A stretch of 64,000 bases of DNA, from assembly GCA_950295325.1 (NCBI GenBank), contig OX485807.1:25393666-25457665 (forward strand), given 5' to 3'. Of this stretch, positions 45,611 to 57,330 are shown piece by piece (positions within the stretch are counted from its first letter, which is position 1; each line of letters begins with the position of its first letter). A program made the position numbers and the translations under genes. Source of the DNA: Polytrichum commune. Taxonomy: Eukaryota > Streptophyta > Polytrichopsida > Polytrichales > Polytrichaceae. The notes under the pieces were generated by a model. That model was not told the DNA's origin. It ran no database searches and was given only the letters and a program-made list of their open reading frames with translations.

Positions 45611-46979
45611 AACATGAGTGTGTGCGCAAACAATATAATAGCAACCAAGATTTAAGTATGTTTGGATTTGTAATGCATGAATTTTGAACAACTCCAACTG
45701 CCAATATGACGTACACTAGATCACAAAACTACACAAATAATCAAACTGTAATAGTTGTGTTGTTGCTTTTGTTGTTGTTGTTTAATGTTTTGTCCCACAA
45801 GTGCACATCTCTTATTATTTTTGGCCAAGCGGTTTGTCCAAATATATTTACATGTTAGTTTAACGCTCCTTACATATAATCGTTATTGGTAAAATGAAGT
45901 TACCTTTACCAAAGCAACATAAAGTATAAATAAATAGGGGAATGGATAGGGATTAGCAAAAAGGAATTAAATAAGGATAAACCAGAAGGTTCCATCAAAA
46001 AGGAACCATAATGATTGCTTACGGGATAGTTAGAACTGAAGGAAGAAAATAAGAGATATGAGGAGAAAAATAATGTTGAAGGTATGATCATTTTGAATTG
46101 AATACTTGTGAAAGTTACCTCCTTGAGTGAGTTGTGTTGTGGGTAAAAAGGATCTTCGAGTCTTGAATCTTGTGTGGGAGTTGAATGTTTACTTACAAGA
46201 AAGTATGTATTTAAGTGTGTAGTCCAAATGCCATAATGTTAGTCTCTCAAGGATTGTATGAAAACATAGTAAGTATGTGAGGATAGAGTTGATATTCTTA
46301 CTTCTATGTATGCATTTGGTCTTGAGTTGAGAGTTAAGGATAGGAATGATACTTTAAGAATAGTGGAGTAGTAGTTGATCTTCTGGCATGCTTGGGGTAG
46401 AATCATGTGGATAGTAGAGAAGTTCCGGACCTAGATAGTTAAGGAGTAAGGAACAAGTTAGGTTTGGTAGAAAAGAAGGTTTTCTATTCTCATCATGTTA
46501 CTCTGTGAAAAGAGCTAGTACTTGAATGATGAAGTAGTTGAGGCTAGTAAAGCAAGTTTGGTAGAGACAAGTGATACAAAGACAACTAAGTAGTATTATG
46601 TGAGGGTAAAATGGCCTACCTACTGGCTACTGCAAGATGGGAATTGAGAATTACCAGTATCAGAAGGACTTGGGCCATGGATGGTAGACTAAGTAGGGAG
46701 GTTTGGACTCGCTAACTACTATTACCAGGAACATAAAGGGTAAGGTCTTATCCCGGCAATATCCCTACTATCTTATATAGAAAAGGTGGCATCTAGGCAA
46801 TTAAGGGTGTAGGTAAGATTGCCAAAGTAGTGAGGAAAGAAGGGACTACCGGTACATGGAAGACCAATACTAAATCTTTTTGAGTAAGCCTAAAGCTGGT
46901 AGGTCCGGACAACATACAAACCGGTAGGTGTTGTTATCATTTATCGGTAAAGTAATTAAGAGGAAGTGTAGAGTCTAGA
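45611..46979. other. Unassigned AT-rich DNA
   Basis: Purine-rich on the plus strand, with short repeated 'aagtatgt' and 'ggtag' words but no legible protein or element end. Confidence 0.4.
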
Positions 46980-47800
46980 ACAAGACCTCTAGAAAGAACG
47001 ACCTATCTACCACATGTAGATAAGAACTTCTTTAACAATAACATATTGCACATCCAACCACATATGAACAAACTACAACAATTTAGAAAATATGCACACA
47101 GTGTCATGGGCGTAAAGTGGCGTACAAAATTGTTGAAAACTTGTGTTATCTCAGTAGAGGTCCATCGTTGTTTTCTCCAATCCTTCAACAACAAGTTCAA
47201 GCAATGTGTTGCACATCCTTGCCAATATATGCATAGCTATTCACATCTAATATTGCTAATCTTGTTTTCCATAGCTTTCGTATTGTCGAAGCACACTTGG
47301 ACAACATTTTGTGGGTCCACTCCAACAATATATCTTTTGGCATCAGTGGTGACATAATCGGCAACCTTTGTACTATCAGTCGTGTTAATAGAACCAAATT
47401 AAGAACATGTCACCCATTGGACAAATTTGCATGACGTTCATCAAAGGCCGGCGGACAACATTCTTCCATTATCCGAACAAATAGTGTAGCCATATTTGTG
47501 GATGGATGATTTTGTTTGCAACTCCACTAATTTTTGGGTATTGGTTGACTTCATCAAGTAAACTTTTGTATAGTGCATGATAGGTTGGTGGTTTGTATAA
47601 AACCTTACATCGTTGGTTGCCTTCACGACATCCATGAATGTGGGATGGTAGACAATGCTAATGGGCATATTAGCCTCATAGAATACTTATAACCTTTATC
47701 ATATCCAACCCAAATTTCTTAAAATCTTGCATGCCTTCATTTAGGCCCATGTGACATTGGAATTATATGTGGGGTTCAAGAGTCTACTCGGGCACCGCCT
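46980..47800 (-). pseudogene. hAT transposase (DUF659 region) pseudogene
   Basis: Minus-strand frames in order: MPISIVYHPTFMDVVKATND and then VELQTKSSIHKYGYTICSD (47668-47441); a 'TDSTKVADYVT' segment near 47370; NVVQVCFDN near 47290, the FUR-type 'VVQVCTDNA' box; and GCATHCLNLLLKDWRKQ near 47180, matching 'C.AHCLNLLLEDI' of hAT transposases, then ITQVFNNFVRHFTPMTL. Several frameshifts and stops make it non-functional. Neither the N-terminal BED finger nor the C-terminal dimerisation domain was located. It is the only hAT transposase trace in the window. Confidence 0.8.
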
Positions 47801-47956
47801 CCCTTGCTACTAATGGTGTAGGGGACGATGGAGTAGTTTGACTTTCATTTGTGTTGGATTATGCACAACATATGCTTGTTGTTTAGAACCGACTACATTG
47901 TCTCTTATGTCCTCAATGCAATCATCCAAACTTCATCCGGAACTACCAACTACACT

Positions 47957-47974
47957 CCCCCCCCCCCCCCCCCC
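47957..47974 (+). repeat. Poly-C run of 18
   Basis: Homopolymer run; a similar G run of 15 is at 61916-61930. Lengths may be assembly-sensitive. Confidence 0.8.
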
Positions 47975-48448
47975 TGCGGGCGTGCGCACATGCATTTTGC
48001 CGTCAATCCTTTCCGCCCCAAATAAGCAACCATTCGATCTTTTTATACACTAGTTCCATCTATTTGGATATTGGAGTGCACTCCCGAGGCATGGGTTTAA
48101 GTGTGCTAGGACTATAAAACCCCATTTCCTTGACACTTGACATTTTTCCCACGTGTATTTGACCTTGATTGCATTTAGACATTTGTTGCAAGTGGAGAGA
48201 GGTAGTGGGCTTTATTGGTATGGGTACTCAAGATGAATGAAAGCCTTGGTACATGATAAGTCATCATTTTGCATTAATATTCATAATCAACCTCATGCCA
48301 AGCTTATCATAGCAGCAAACCATTGGAAAATGTTTTAGAGGTTGCCGACTACCATACCGATTGCAACTGATAATCGTGATTCATATTGATTGCTCCCCAA
48401 AGTTGACATGTCAGTCGACTTTCTTATGAATTACTCCCAGAAATTGAC

Positions 48449-48950
48449 ATGGGAGTCGAGTATACTATCAACTATAATAGGCAGTTGACAATGACGTCGG
48501 AATTGCACAATGGTAATAAGCAACATAATGCTCTTTCTTTAGATAACATTAGGCTCCATTGGGACTCAAATGGAAGCTTGAAGATTGGAATGTGCGATTG
48601 GGGGTGCGCGTTGCATACAAGTAAGAATGTTTAATCATTGTGGCATGCGATAACCGAAGGTGGTAAGGAAATTTTGAAGAATGAGAAGTGATGGGTGGTA
48701 CCAAAGTTGTTTGGGATCCAGAGTAGCAAACATCAAGATCCGTCTAAATATTATGCCAAAGAGGTTGAGAGTTTTATGATCGGCAAACTTGCATGGCAAT
48801 TTTGTGATCAAGGTCATGACTCAATTCTCTATGCCAGAGAGGTTTAAAATTTTCGAATGGCCCTAGGACTTTTGTGCAAAGTTGACATAGGAAGCTACAT
48901 TGTCTTGGCTAACGTAAGACGTCAAATGCAGATGGTCCATGTGAGGTGGG
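48449..48950 (+). pseudogene. Protein-kinase-like fragment
   Basis: Frames read LSLDNIRLHWDSNGSLKIGM followed by CDWG, the DN..L and DFG-type activation-loop start; then WWVVPKLFGIQ in the position of the APE motif region; then YYAKEVESFMIGKLAWQF, the D-x-[FY]-S-x-G-x-L-x-W block (helix F); and FRMALGLLCKVDIGS near the end. This order matches subdomains VIB to IX or beyond of a protein kinase. HRD is lost and stops interrupt the frame. It lies between a hAT relic and a minisatellite, so capture by a transposon is possible. The family beyond 'kinase' is unknown. Confidence 0.55.
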
Positions 48951-49199
48951 ATGAGCCTGTGGATTGCTGGAGATCCAAGATCAAGGATAGTATTGAGAGT
49001 GTTTAGTTTTTTCTAGCTTCCTAAGGGGGGTTTTCATAGACTTAGTAGGCATGTATCATTAACATGATTTTTTTTGTAAAAAAATTATATAGTTTATCAA
49101 CCTCTTGTTAAGATACAATAGTTTTTATTGATTCAAACATTTGTTGATTTTTCTCCCCTTTTCCATTCCATGTTTCCTAAATGCATATGCCAATCCACA

Positions 49200-49490
49200 C
49201 ATGGAGTCGACTATTAAGTAAGCAATTGGCTCCTTGATTGACTGCTATAGGAGCAGTCGACTTCCTGATTGATTGCAATGGGAGCAGTTGACTACCTAAT
49301 TGACTACTAACGGATGCAGTAGTCTCCCTAATTGATTTCTTATGGGAGTAGTCAAGTAGATAGTTGACTCCTTATGTATAGTTGACATCCTAATCGGTTT
49401 CAGGGTGAGATATCGATTTTTTAAAAACTATTAATGGAAGCAATCGACTCCCTAAGCAACCGCTAATCGGAGAAGTCGATTGGACAACCA
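49200..49490 (+). repeat. Degenerate minisatellite, unit about 32 bp
   Basis: Units resemble GACTYCCTAATTGATT..... GGGAGCAGTC. At least six imperfect units are seen, with related GTCGACT motifs also at 48340-48490. Confidence 0.65.
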
Positions 49491-50595
49491 ATTGTTTACG
49501 TGCAATCAACTAACATCCATATGTGGCGCGACTTCATGGCCAGAGACCACGTCATATCGATTTACACATCCTTTGTCAAGCAAAATAGTAAATTGTCAGG
49601 TGATGCCCCAACAAAACAATTTGACAAGTCATAGGATCAAGAAATGTAAACTTAGGATTTCTTAACTCAAGCATAACTCCTACATCTTTGAACTTCTTAT
49701 ACAAACATAAAATTTATTTGTCATAAATTATTAATAATATATAATTATCCACAATACATTTGCAAATTTAATAACAATAATTGAATCCTTAGCTTATGTA
49801 TCTTGTACGCCCAATTGATTTGCCCCCTATGATACACCTACACTTTACTAGACCGAATCCTTGTTATTACTCAATCTTCTAGGTTAAATTACTCAAAAAA
49901 GGGATTAATCATAAAGGAGTGTACCTTTAATTCATCCAAAATGAAGCCTTGATAATTTATCGAGTTTGAAGTTACTTTGTTAGATGATTTGACATTAAAC
50001 TTAGGTTTACATACTTCAAATTAGTCTAGTCCAAGTCATTTGAGATGAATGAACCACAAATCTTTGAGGGGCTAATTTGTTTTGTTGGATGGATAAGAGG
50101 TATGCTCATATCCAATAACTCGCACCCAAAAAAAGGCACACACTTACTTTTAATTAGTTTGTCTAGACCATATTAGGTCATAGAGTTTATAATTTGAAAA
50201 TCTCACTCGTGCTCCAATTGTTCAACACCAACTTGACGAGCTTGTTAACAATATTTTTTCTTGCAAAAAAGAATGGTATGTACACATTCCATTATCTCTA
50301 TGTGATCCACTCTAAGTATCAATACTAAAAAAGGGGTGTTTATTCGACATGACATTGACCTCAAAATGATTACAAATTTCAAGAGATGACATGTGTTAAA
50401 TGGTTTAGGAACCGCCCCAGGTGGTGTCAATTTGCAGTCATCTTGGTCAAGTCTAGTTGTAGGTGTCAACTAATTAGGATCATGACATGATTCTTTGAAG
50501 TAAACTTGTTAGAAGTTGAGCCTGGGATATAATTAATACAATCACTAGTGTGATGACCATTTGGGTTCAATAGCCTTATGAAAGCTTCACAAGAA
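49491..50595. other. Unassigned DNA
   Basis: No coding motif or terminal repeat is found. Confidence 0.4.
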
Positions 50596-50732
50596 GGGAG
50601 GTGGCAGTAGGGAAGGTAGCGGCACATTTATGTCTAACATTCATTGTCAAGGAATTGAACATTATTGTTAAGCAGAGTAGGGTGGTAACAACATTAGATA
50701 TAATCAAACACTAATTTTTTTTTTTTAGTGTA
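50596..50732 (-). mobile_element. CACTA/TAGTG-ended MITE, copy d (half copy)
   Basis: It contains 'gggaggtggcagtagggaag', 'cacatttatgtctaacatt' and 'agagtagggtggtaac', then ends '...aaacactaattttttt' and TAGTGTA. It equals the right half of the reverse-oriented family; the other half is deleted. Confidence 0.75.
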
Positions 50733-51435
50733 GTAGCTATTACACCTCAATTAGTAGCCACCTTTACCTCATTACTTTCCGTATCAACACTCACATACAT
50801 TTCCATGTCGAAAGCATGACACGGTTGGGAACCTTGTCGTTTGGAGGCGTTAGAATACCATGCATTTTCTACTAGTGTATCATCCACACTATTCATAATT
50901 CCACACATTGAAACAAAAGGTAGCCTATTGTGTTAACAGTTCTCCCAAATAATAAGATGAATTCCATGAGTGTGGTAAGCTATAATATTGTCCCATTCGC
51001 ATTATACTGCAAGCTAAGCGACACAATCCACAACTACCTACCTAAAAATGTGTTATCCATTCAGCATCCCAAAGGTTTCAATCATCACTTGAAACATTAA
51101 ATCAAGTGCTCGTCCTGGCCTTGATAACTTAGCCATGCAATTGACAAAGCCTAGATGTGTGTGCCCTATGTTTTGTCATTTGTTTTGTCCTTCCAAGTCC
51201 CACCGACTTCTTAAGGCACATACTCAAATTTGCAGAGTCTAGACATCGAGATAAGTATACGGAGTTCATGCTATCATGATAAGGGAGGTGATACGTGAAC
51301 ATAAAAAGCGGAAAGCACCATGTTCCTAGTCAACCACTAAAAAGGTAGGGAAAGTTCATTCTTGGTAGCATAGAGATAGGTATACCATATTCCTCACGAA
51401 GTGCTCACATTTCAAGACATTTTGATGCTTGTGCT
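50733..51435. other. Unassigned DNA
   Basis: Nothing recognisable. Confidence 0.4.
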
Positions 51436-51614
51436 CATAACATTATTAAGTAGTGTGCGTTCGTTCATGTGGGCCTTTAGAAGATAACCATGAGATGCCC
51501 CAACCTAGTGCAAGGAGACTCATATTAAGTCTTAATCTGCACTAGGTTGGGCCATCCCATGGTTATAATCATGGAGCCCACATGAATGAATGCACATTGC
51601 TTGATAATGTTATG
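51436..51614. repeat. Long foldback with arms of about 80 bp
   Basis: The left arm runs from 'cataacattattaag' through 'ttcatgtgggcc' and 'ccccaacctagtgca'; the right arm is its reverse complement with scattered mismatches and small gaps, ending 'ttgataatgttatg'. The loop is around 51523. It could be a foldback MITE or a hairpin RNA precursor. No TSD is seen. Confidence 0.8.
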
Positions 51615-52341
51615 CTTGCAGTTTTGTACAAGGTAATCTACTTCATTTGTGATGTTGCCAATTACATCAAACAATAAGATTTGTGATGTGACGAATTCTC
51701 AATTTATTTACCTTCTAAATTCATTTTGGGCGGGCCACAAATTAGTAATATTTTTTAATATAGGTGTGTAATGTGTCCTTCCGAGATGGTGCTTCACAAC
51801 TTGTTGTTGTGAGAATTCTCAATACATGCTTGGAAATTCAAATTTAAAATCATCTTAATAAATGTGTTTGTCAAAAGTATATCCCTCCTGCCTTTCATTA
51901 CTTTAAAGACAAGGAGTATCACATTAAAGAGGAATTTTACACCCCAGTGATGTTGAGTATGTATTATACTATTGACAAACTCAAGTTCCTACAAACTCAA
52001 GCAACTTGGCTCTACTTGCATCACTTTCAACCACCGTAAATCCAAAAAAAATCAAAGCATGGGGGCAATCTATACCGTTAAGAGTTTTATGAGCATATTT
52101 GTTTGTACCTATATAACAAGTTTTGGGGTCTCTTCTTCTCCACATACTGCTAGTGTACAAGAATAAAGATGTGCTTGAAAAGTGCACTTACTTCAAGTCA
52201 AGTCTTCAACAAAAACAATCTATGTCCAAACCACATTGAACTCACGTTTGTGATCACATTAACTGGCGATCTCCCAAAATAGTTTGAGATTGAAGATTGA
52301 AATATGCCATTGTAGATATAGTCCAATCTAGCATGAGAGAA
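51615..52341. other. Unassigned DNA
   Basis: Overlapping opposite-strand frames around 51972-52187 have no motif. Confidence 0.4.
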
Positions 52342-52614
52342 TGTACAACGAAAACTCAACACAAACTCAAATTGTGTTTAGTTAGGTGTCACTTACAGGT
52401 GTAGAAGTTGACTCGTATCTCTCGAGTCACTATGAAATCCAAAGCGTGACTTGATATATTAAGGGATACAACATTTATTGCCCATAGTCATGGGATACGG
52501 TTGACATGACCTTTCTTATGACAAGCAATAACTATATTCTCTCTTCTTTCGATGGGCAACATCAATTTCAACTTTATATGCCTTTCTTTTTGCTTGTGAC
52601 ATGTGCAAAAAGAA
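52342..52614 (+). repeat. Dispersed repeat, copy 2 (partner 42528-42800)
   Basis: Same ordered blocks as the copy next to the tRNA gene, without any tRNA sequence here. Confidence 0.7.
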
Positions 52615-53070
52615 ACCGTGTTTATGAACACCCTATAATATGAACAAGTCCACTATAAGTTGAGGGCCGATTTATTCCAATCAAACCCCACTACATTATT
52701 ATTTACAAGAAGTTTGACCGCTTTTAGGGTCAATTCATGCATATACAAACATTTCAAGCTATGGAATAATTCATTATGTTTTCACCTTCTCAAAGGCAAG
52801 TTTACGTAGACACCACGACTCACCTCTAGCCAATCACACTTTCAACAGAAGAATAACTATATTAAAATTATACCAGTATAGAGATTTCCCAATTTGATCA
52901 ACATAGTATGATATACGCAGAACGTACCACTGTAAAATGCATGTCATTCAATCAATAAGGTTAAGCCTACTCAAATTTCCACTTCCAGTACAGACAAAGT
53001 GCCCTTTGACACTTGCTTCATAGCAATTCTGTCAAACTCCATCAAAAGAAAAGTAATCAAGGTGGGTTAC

Positions 53071-53420
53071 TACCAATGTTGGGCGGGTATTAAAATTGAT
53101 ACCAAACCCTGGAAGGTTATCATGCGGTTCTTTAAATGTAGAATCGTGATTCTCAAATTTTTCAAAACCGGACTTCATTAATAACCATGGTTCTTAAAAA
53201 ATCAAAATTCAGTCAAATAATCTTCTAAAATGTCATCAATTCTTTGTCAATTTTGTCATGAAAACCACCAAATTTTTTAGTTCTTTTTAAGTAACCGGGT
53301 CAGAGGTTCCTTTTATTGGAAAACTCTCAAAACCATGTACCAAAGGATCTTTGCTTCTAGTTTGTCTTCAAAAACCTAAATCAACGGTTAGTAACAAATC
53401 AAATACCTACCCAACACTGG
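53071..53420. mobile_element. TIR element with CCARTGTTGGG ends, possible TSD TTAC
   Basis: The left end TACCAATGTTGGGCGGGTAT pairs with the right end (reverse complement CCAGTGTTGGGTAGGTATTT). TTAC occurs at 53067-53070 and 53421-53424. The interior contains several inverted ACC/GGTT segments. A terminus fragment of the same type (CAGTGTTGGATTGGTATCC) begins at 62801. Confidence 0.65.
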
Positions 53421-54479
53421 TTACAATCAATGTTGGTTTGGTATAGGTGAATGCGTGGTATCAATAATCAACATAACAAATGATATCAAAGAACCTATTT
53501 GTGGGCGTCAAAATTGTAGTTCCAATCAAATATTGATATTCGATGAATATGTCAAGGTGAGAAAACCTTTGTATACCCAAGTAATTATTTGGAACATTAT
53601 CATTCAAATGATATCCACTATCCTTGCAAATATGGTTATCCATATTGATACTAGGGTGATTTTAAGTTCGCTAAGTATTAAGGTCCTTGTATAACATGTA
53701 GATCCAAATGAGATCCGAGATGACCCTAAACTACCGGATGATAGTGGAGACGTACCCAAATCCGAACATAGGGGTTGGCGGTTTGATTTCCAGTTGTGAA
53801 ATCTTCTCTACTTAATGAAAAAACCAAGAGCCTGTTATGATTAAATTTATGGATTTACCAGCATTGTGAAAATTTACTCATGATTAGAAAGTAGATTAGT
53901 TGCTAGGAATTGTGGTAAGTTTTAGAAGATATTGGTGAGGTGGCCATGGCTTGCTAATGTCCAAAGTAGATAAAATGGTGACAAGTCATACACCTTATCA
54001 AGATGACGGGGTAGGAATTTCTAGATTATTCATATCTATGTTATTATAGATTTATGCGTCATATCTACGAGTAAGTTGATATAGGGTATTTCTAGCGAAG
54101 CTTCCTAATTCGTAATATTTAAAGGTTTTCAGCGAAGAGTTTGATACCTTCTTCGAGTGCTTATGGGGGTAGTAGTGTGACGTAAGATAGACTTGAGTGT
54201 TAGAATAAGAAATGAGTGATAGTGTAATGTAGAAGAGACTTAAGTGTTGAGTTATGAATAGAGTTTGTATTAAGGCCTCTGCCTTGAGGATTTACCAAGG
54301 GTGAGAGCTACATTTATTTTTCGGAAGCTTTGAATTGTGATTTCTCTCTCTCTTTACACCATTTGCCTCTATGTCAAAGGACCCAACATTTTTGGTTATG
54401 TTGCCGATATCCAATTTGACAACTTCTTAAGAGCATGTACATAGGATGGTTTTTTTTAATAGTCAGTATTGAAAGGGAC
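53421..54479. other. AT-rich DNA upstream of the Ty3/Gypsy relic, possibly LTR remains
   Basis: 54230-54370 ('aggcctctgccttgaggatttacc' then a CT-rich run) has the look of a 5' LTR end and leader, but no tRNA-complementary primer site or matching 3' LTR was found. Confidence 0.3.
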
Positions 54480-57330
54480 ACAACTTTTAGACAACAATGG
54501 AAATGAGTTGAAATTTTGGGAGGTGATTTATATTTAATTTTTCTAATAACTGTTAAAATTTGAAGAAATGCGGAGGATCCTCAAATTCTAGTCAAGGGGG
54601 GTAAAATTGGACCACTAACGCAACCTTCGAAATCTTAAAACATAAATGGAGGAAAATTAAAACAAACTTGTTGGAATTTATAGAAGATTTTCTTGCATTT
54701 TGGTGTTGTGATGACGAAAAGTATGTCATCCTAATAATCCGAAAGAAGTTATTTTTTTATGGATGTTTTTAAGGGGCCTCAAGCGAGTATTCGTGTAATA
54801 CATATTCAAGAGGGGATAGTTCGGGGAACATTAAATGTTAGGGGCATGTGGAATGAGTTACTTGACAGAGATACTGTAATGAATGTGATACTTATAGCTA
54901 TCCGTCATCTTGAGCCTTTTTAAAAGGTGATGAGAAACTTTGTTTGAAGTTTAGAAGGACTTATAATGATGATATTAGTGCTCAATTGGTTAAGGATGAA
55001 GAATCAGAAGGATTCATAAGAAATTACAAAAAGACATGCATAAGTAAAAGTAGTATAACAACAAAAAATTGGATCACGTTTTTATCAGAGTTTCTTCAAA
55101 GAAGAGCTTATCAATTGTATGAGAGACAAACGGAGCCTACCAAAGATTTTTGGAAACGCTTAAGTATTGGATTGATCATGAAGTTTAGTAAAAACAAATT
55201 GTATAAAACTCTTATTTGTAAGTTTAGTCAAGTCAAACAAAGATTCAGAGAAGGTGAAAGATTACACTGATAGGGCACAAGGATTGCCCATTTGGATTAC
55301 TTAGAACTTACATGTTTAAGAGCATAGTACCAAAAAACACATATTTCAAATTATTGAGACGAAAAATAAATGACAATATAAAAGAGGCCATATGAGAAAA
55401 AAAATATTTTTGTCACACTAGGAAAACACTAGCATCAGACGAATCGAACTTTGCTTTACTAGAGGCTGACAGTTTGGAATCAGAAGAAATTTATACATAT
55501 GATCTTTGAATTATAAAATCAGACTTTGTACAATTGAAGCAGTTTTCAAGAGATAAGTTCTACATCATAGACAAATTCCAGTGAAACAACCAAATAAGAA
55601 ATCGGTATTGTTAGACGAAGAGATAGTCTGGAGGTTGAATCAAATTCAGTTGGGGGTATAATTATTTTCCTAAAATCGAGAGCATTTTCATAAATTCTTG
55701 CGTAAATTTATTCATTTTTTACCTTCAATTACAAAAATTTGAGTAGAATTATCTTAGAGACACGCAAAATTGAATTTGTGCCAACTTCCAAGATGGTAAG
55801 GCAAAATCTTACTAAATAATTTTCAAGTTCGTTGAAATTATTAAGATACAATTGAGAATTTTGTTAGAATCATGATTCATCTGACCGATAGAGAATACTA
55901 AATGCATCTGTCCAATTATCTTAGCTTTAACAAAAAACTAGAAATTTGAAAGTTTGTATGAATTATAAGAAACTAAATGATGTTACAAAGAAATATCCAT
56001 GTCTCATTTTATTTTGCAATGAAATCCTTAAGGAGGTGGAAACATATGAATTGTATTATTTTATGAATAGTTATATGATATATTATTAAGTGAGGATTAT
56101 ATTTGAAGATCAACTGAAAACCACATTCACTTTACCATGGGGTACTATTTTTTATGAGATTATGTTATTTAGACTTTGCAATGTTCAAGCTATTTTTAAA
56201 AAAATGACCATTCTCCGAAAGCTACACTAGATGGATTAATAAATTGAAACATGCGTTACTTTTAGTACTTATTTTCAAACTCTAAATTAGAAAAAACCAT
56301 TCATAGTGTTTACAAATTAATTATATGTTTACGAAACAAGAGGGATTAGGAGTTATTTTCATATTGAAATCATTTTGATATCATTTACCTAAAATGAAAG
56401 CAATGATGTTGACAAATGAATAGATATTGGTTTATCTTCTCAACAAATCAAATGTGACAAGAATTATTAAACGCTAGATTATTTGGCTTCAATAATTCAA
56501 CCTACTAATCGTACATCATACGGGTCAAAATACAAAAATGTTGATTTTTATTATTTGAAATAAAGACGAAGATAGAAGTCATTTCCGAAGATGACGATTT
56601 TTCCGATGTAATGTTAATGTTGGTAGACATTGAGAATTAACTTAAAGAATATGAAGATATCATTCGAAATCTTGAAGGTATGCATTTTCTAGATAGTGAA
56701 ACTAAACAAATAAGAATCAAAATTGTACATAAAAATAGTTTTTTCATTTTAATAGGTCTATTATTTTACTTTTGTAGGAGAGACAATATTTTTTCTTGTA
56801 TTATAGGAAAACCGGTTGTTCCAAAATTATTATATAAGTTTCTTAATTTTTTTTATAAATGACATTTTTAGGACGGCTTACAGTGGAAAAAAATCTTGTC
56901 GCATGATACTATTGGTCAAAAACATTCAATGATATTTTTATTATTATAAACGTTGCAAAGTTTACCAAATATCTGCAAATAAATCTACTGTGAGCAGCAA
57001 TTTATACGTTATTCCTCTGTTAAGGCCAATTGAAAACTGAAGGATTGATTTAATTAATTCATTGTCGGTCACCAAGATAGGAAATTATTTCATTATTGTT
57101 GCTGTACATTATCTCACAAGATTTGCTAAAATTCGAGTATTGAGAACTTCGGTTAACAAGGAGGCAACATAGTTTGTATACGAGCGTATTATCATTCACT
57201 TTGGCATTTCCTTGGATATGGTATCGGATAACAGATCTTACTTCACAAGTAACGTATGGGAGGATCTGATAGAATGACTGGCAAACAATTACATATTTTG
57301 TTGAATACAAATGATGATACGATTATAATG
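54480..57330 (+). pseudogene. Decayed Ty3/Gypsy retrotransposon polyprotein region
   Basis: Domains are legible in order on the plus strand. A Gag-like open segment lies at 54944-55270 (FLQRRAYQLYERQ..PTKDFW). RT is at 55958-56240: MNYKKLNDVTKKYP, then FEDQLKTTFTLPWGT and a degenerate 'MPFGLCNAPATF' equivalent. RNase H tail is at about 56340-56570 (ILVYLLNKSNVT and WLQ.FNLLIVHHTGQ). Integrase is at 57071-57290 (FIIVAVHYLTRFAKIRVL, VYERIIIHFGISLDMVSDN, YFTSNVWEDL). Integrase after RNase H defines Ty3/Gypsy rather than Copia. The YxDD region is not preserved, many TAA/TAG/TGA stops occur, and the sequence is extremely AT-rich, consistent with long-term cytosine deamination. LTRs were not identified. 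Confidence 0.85.

Noticed and set aside
54230-54400. LTR end plus primer-binding site of the Ty3/Gypsy element
   Set aside because: No TGG-initiated tRNA complement and no matching 3' LTR could be found by eye.
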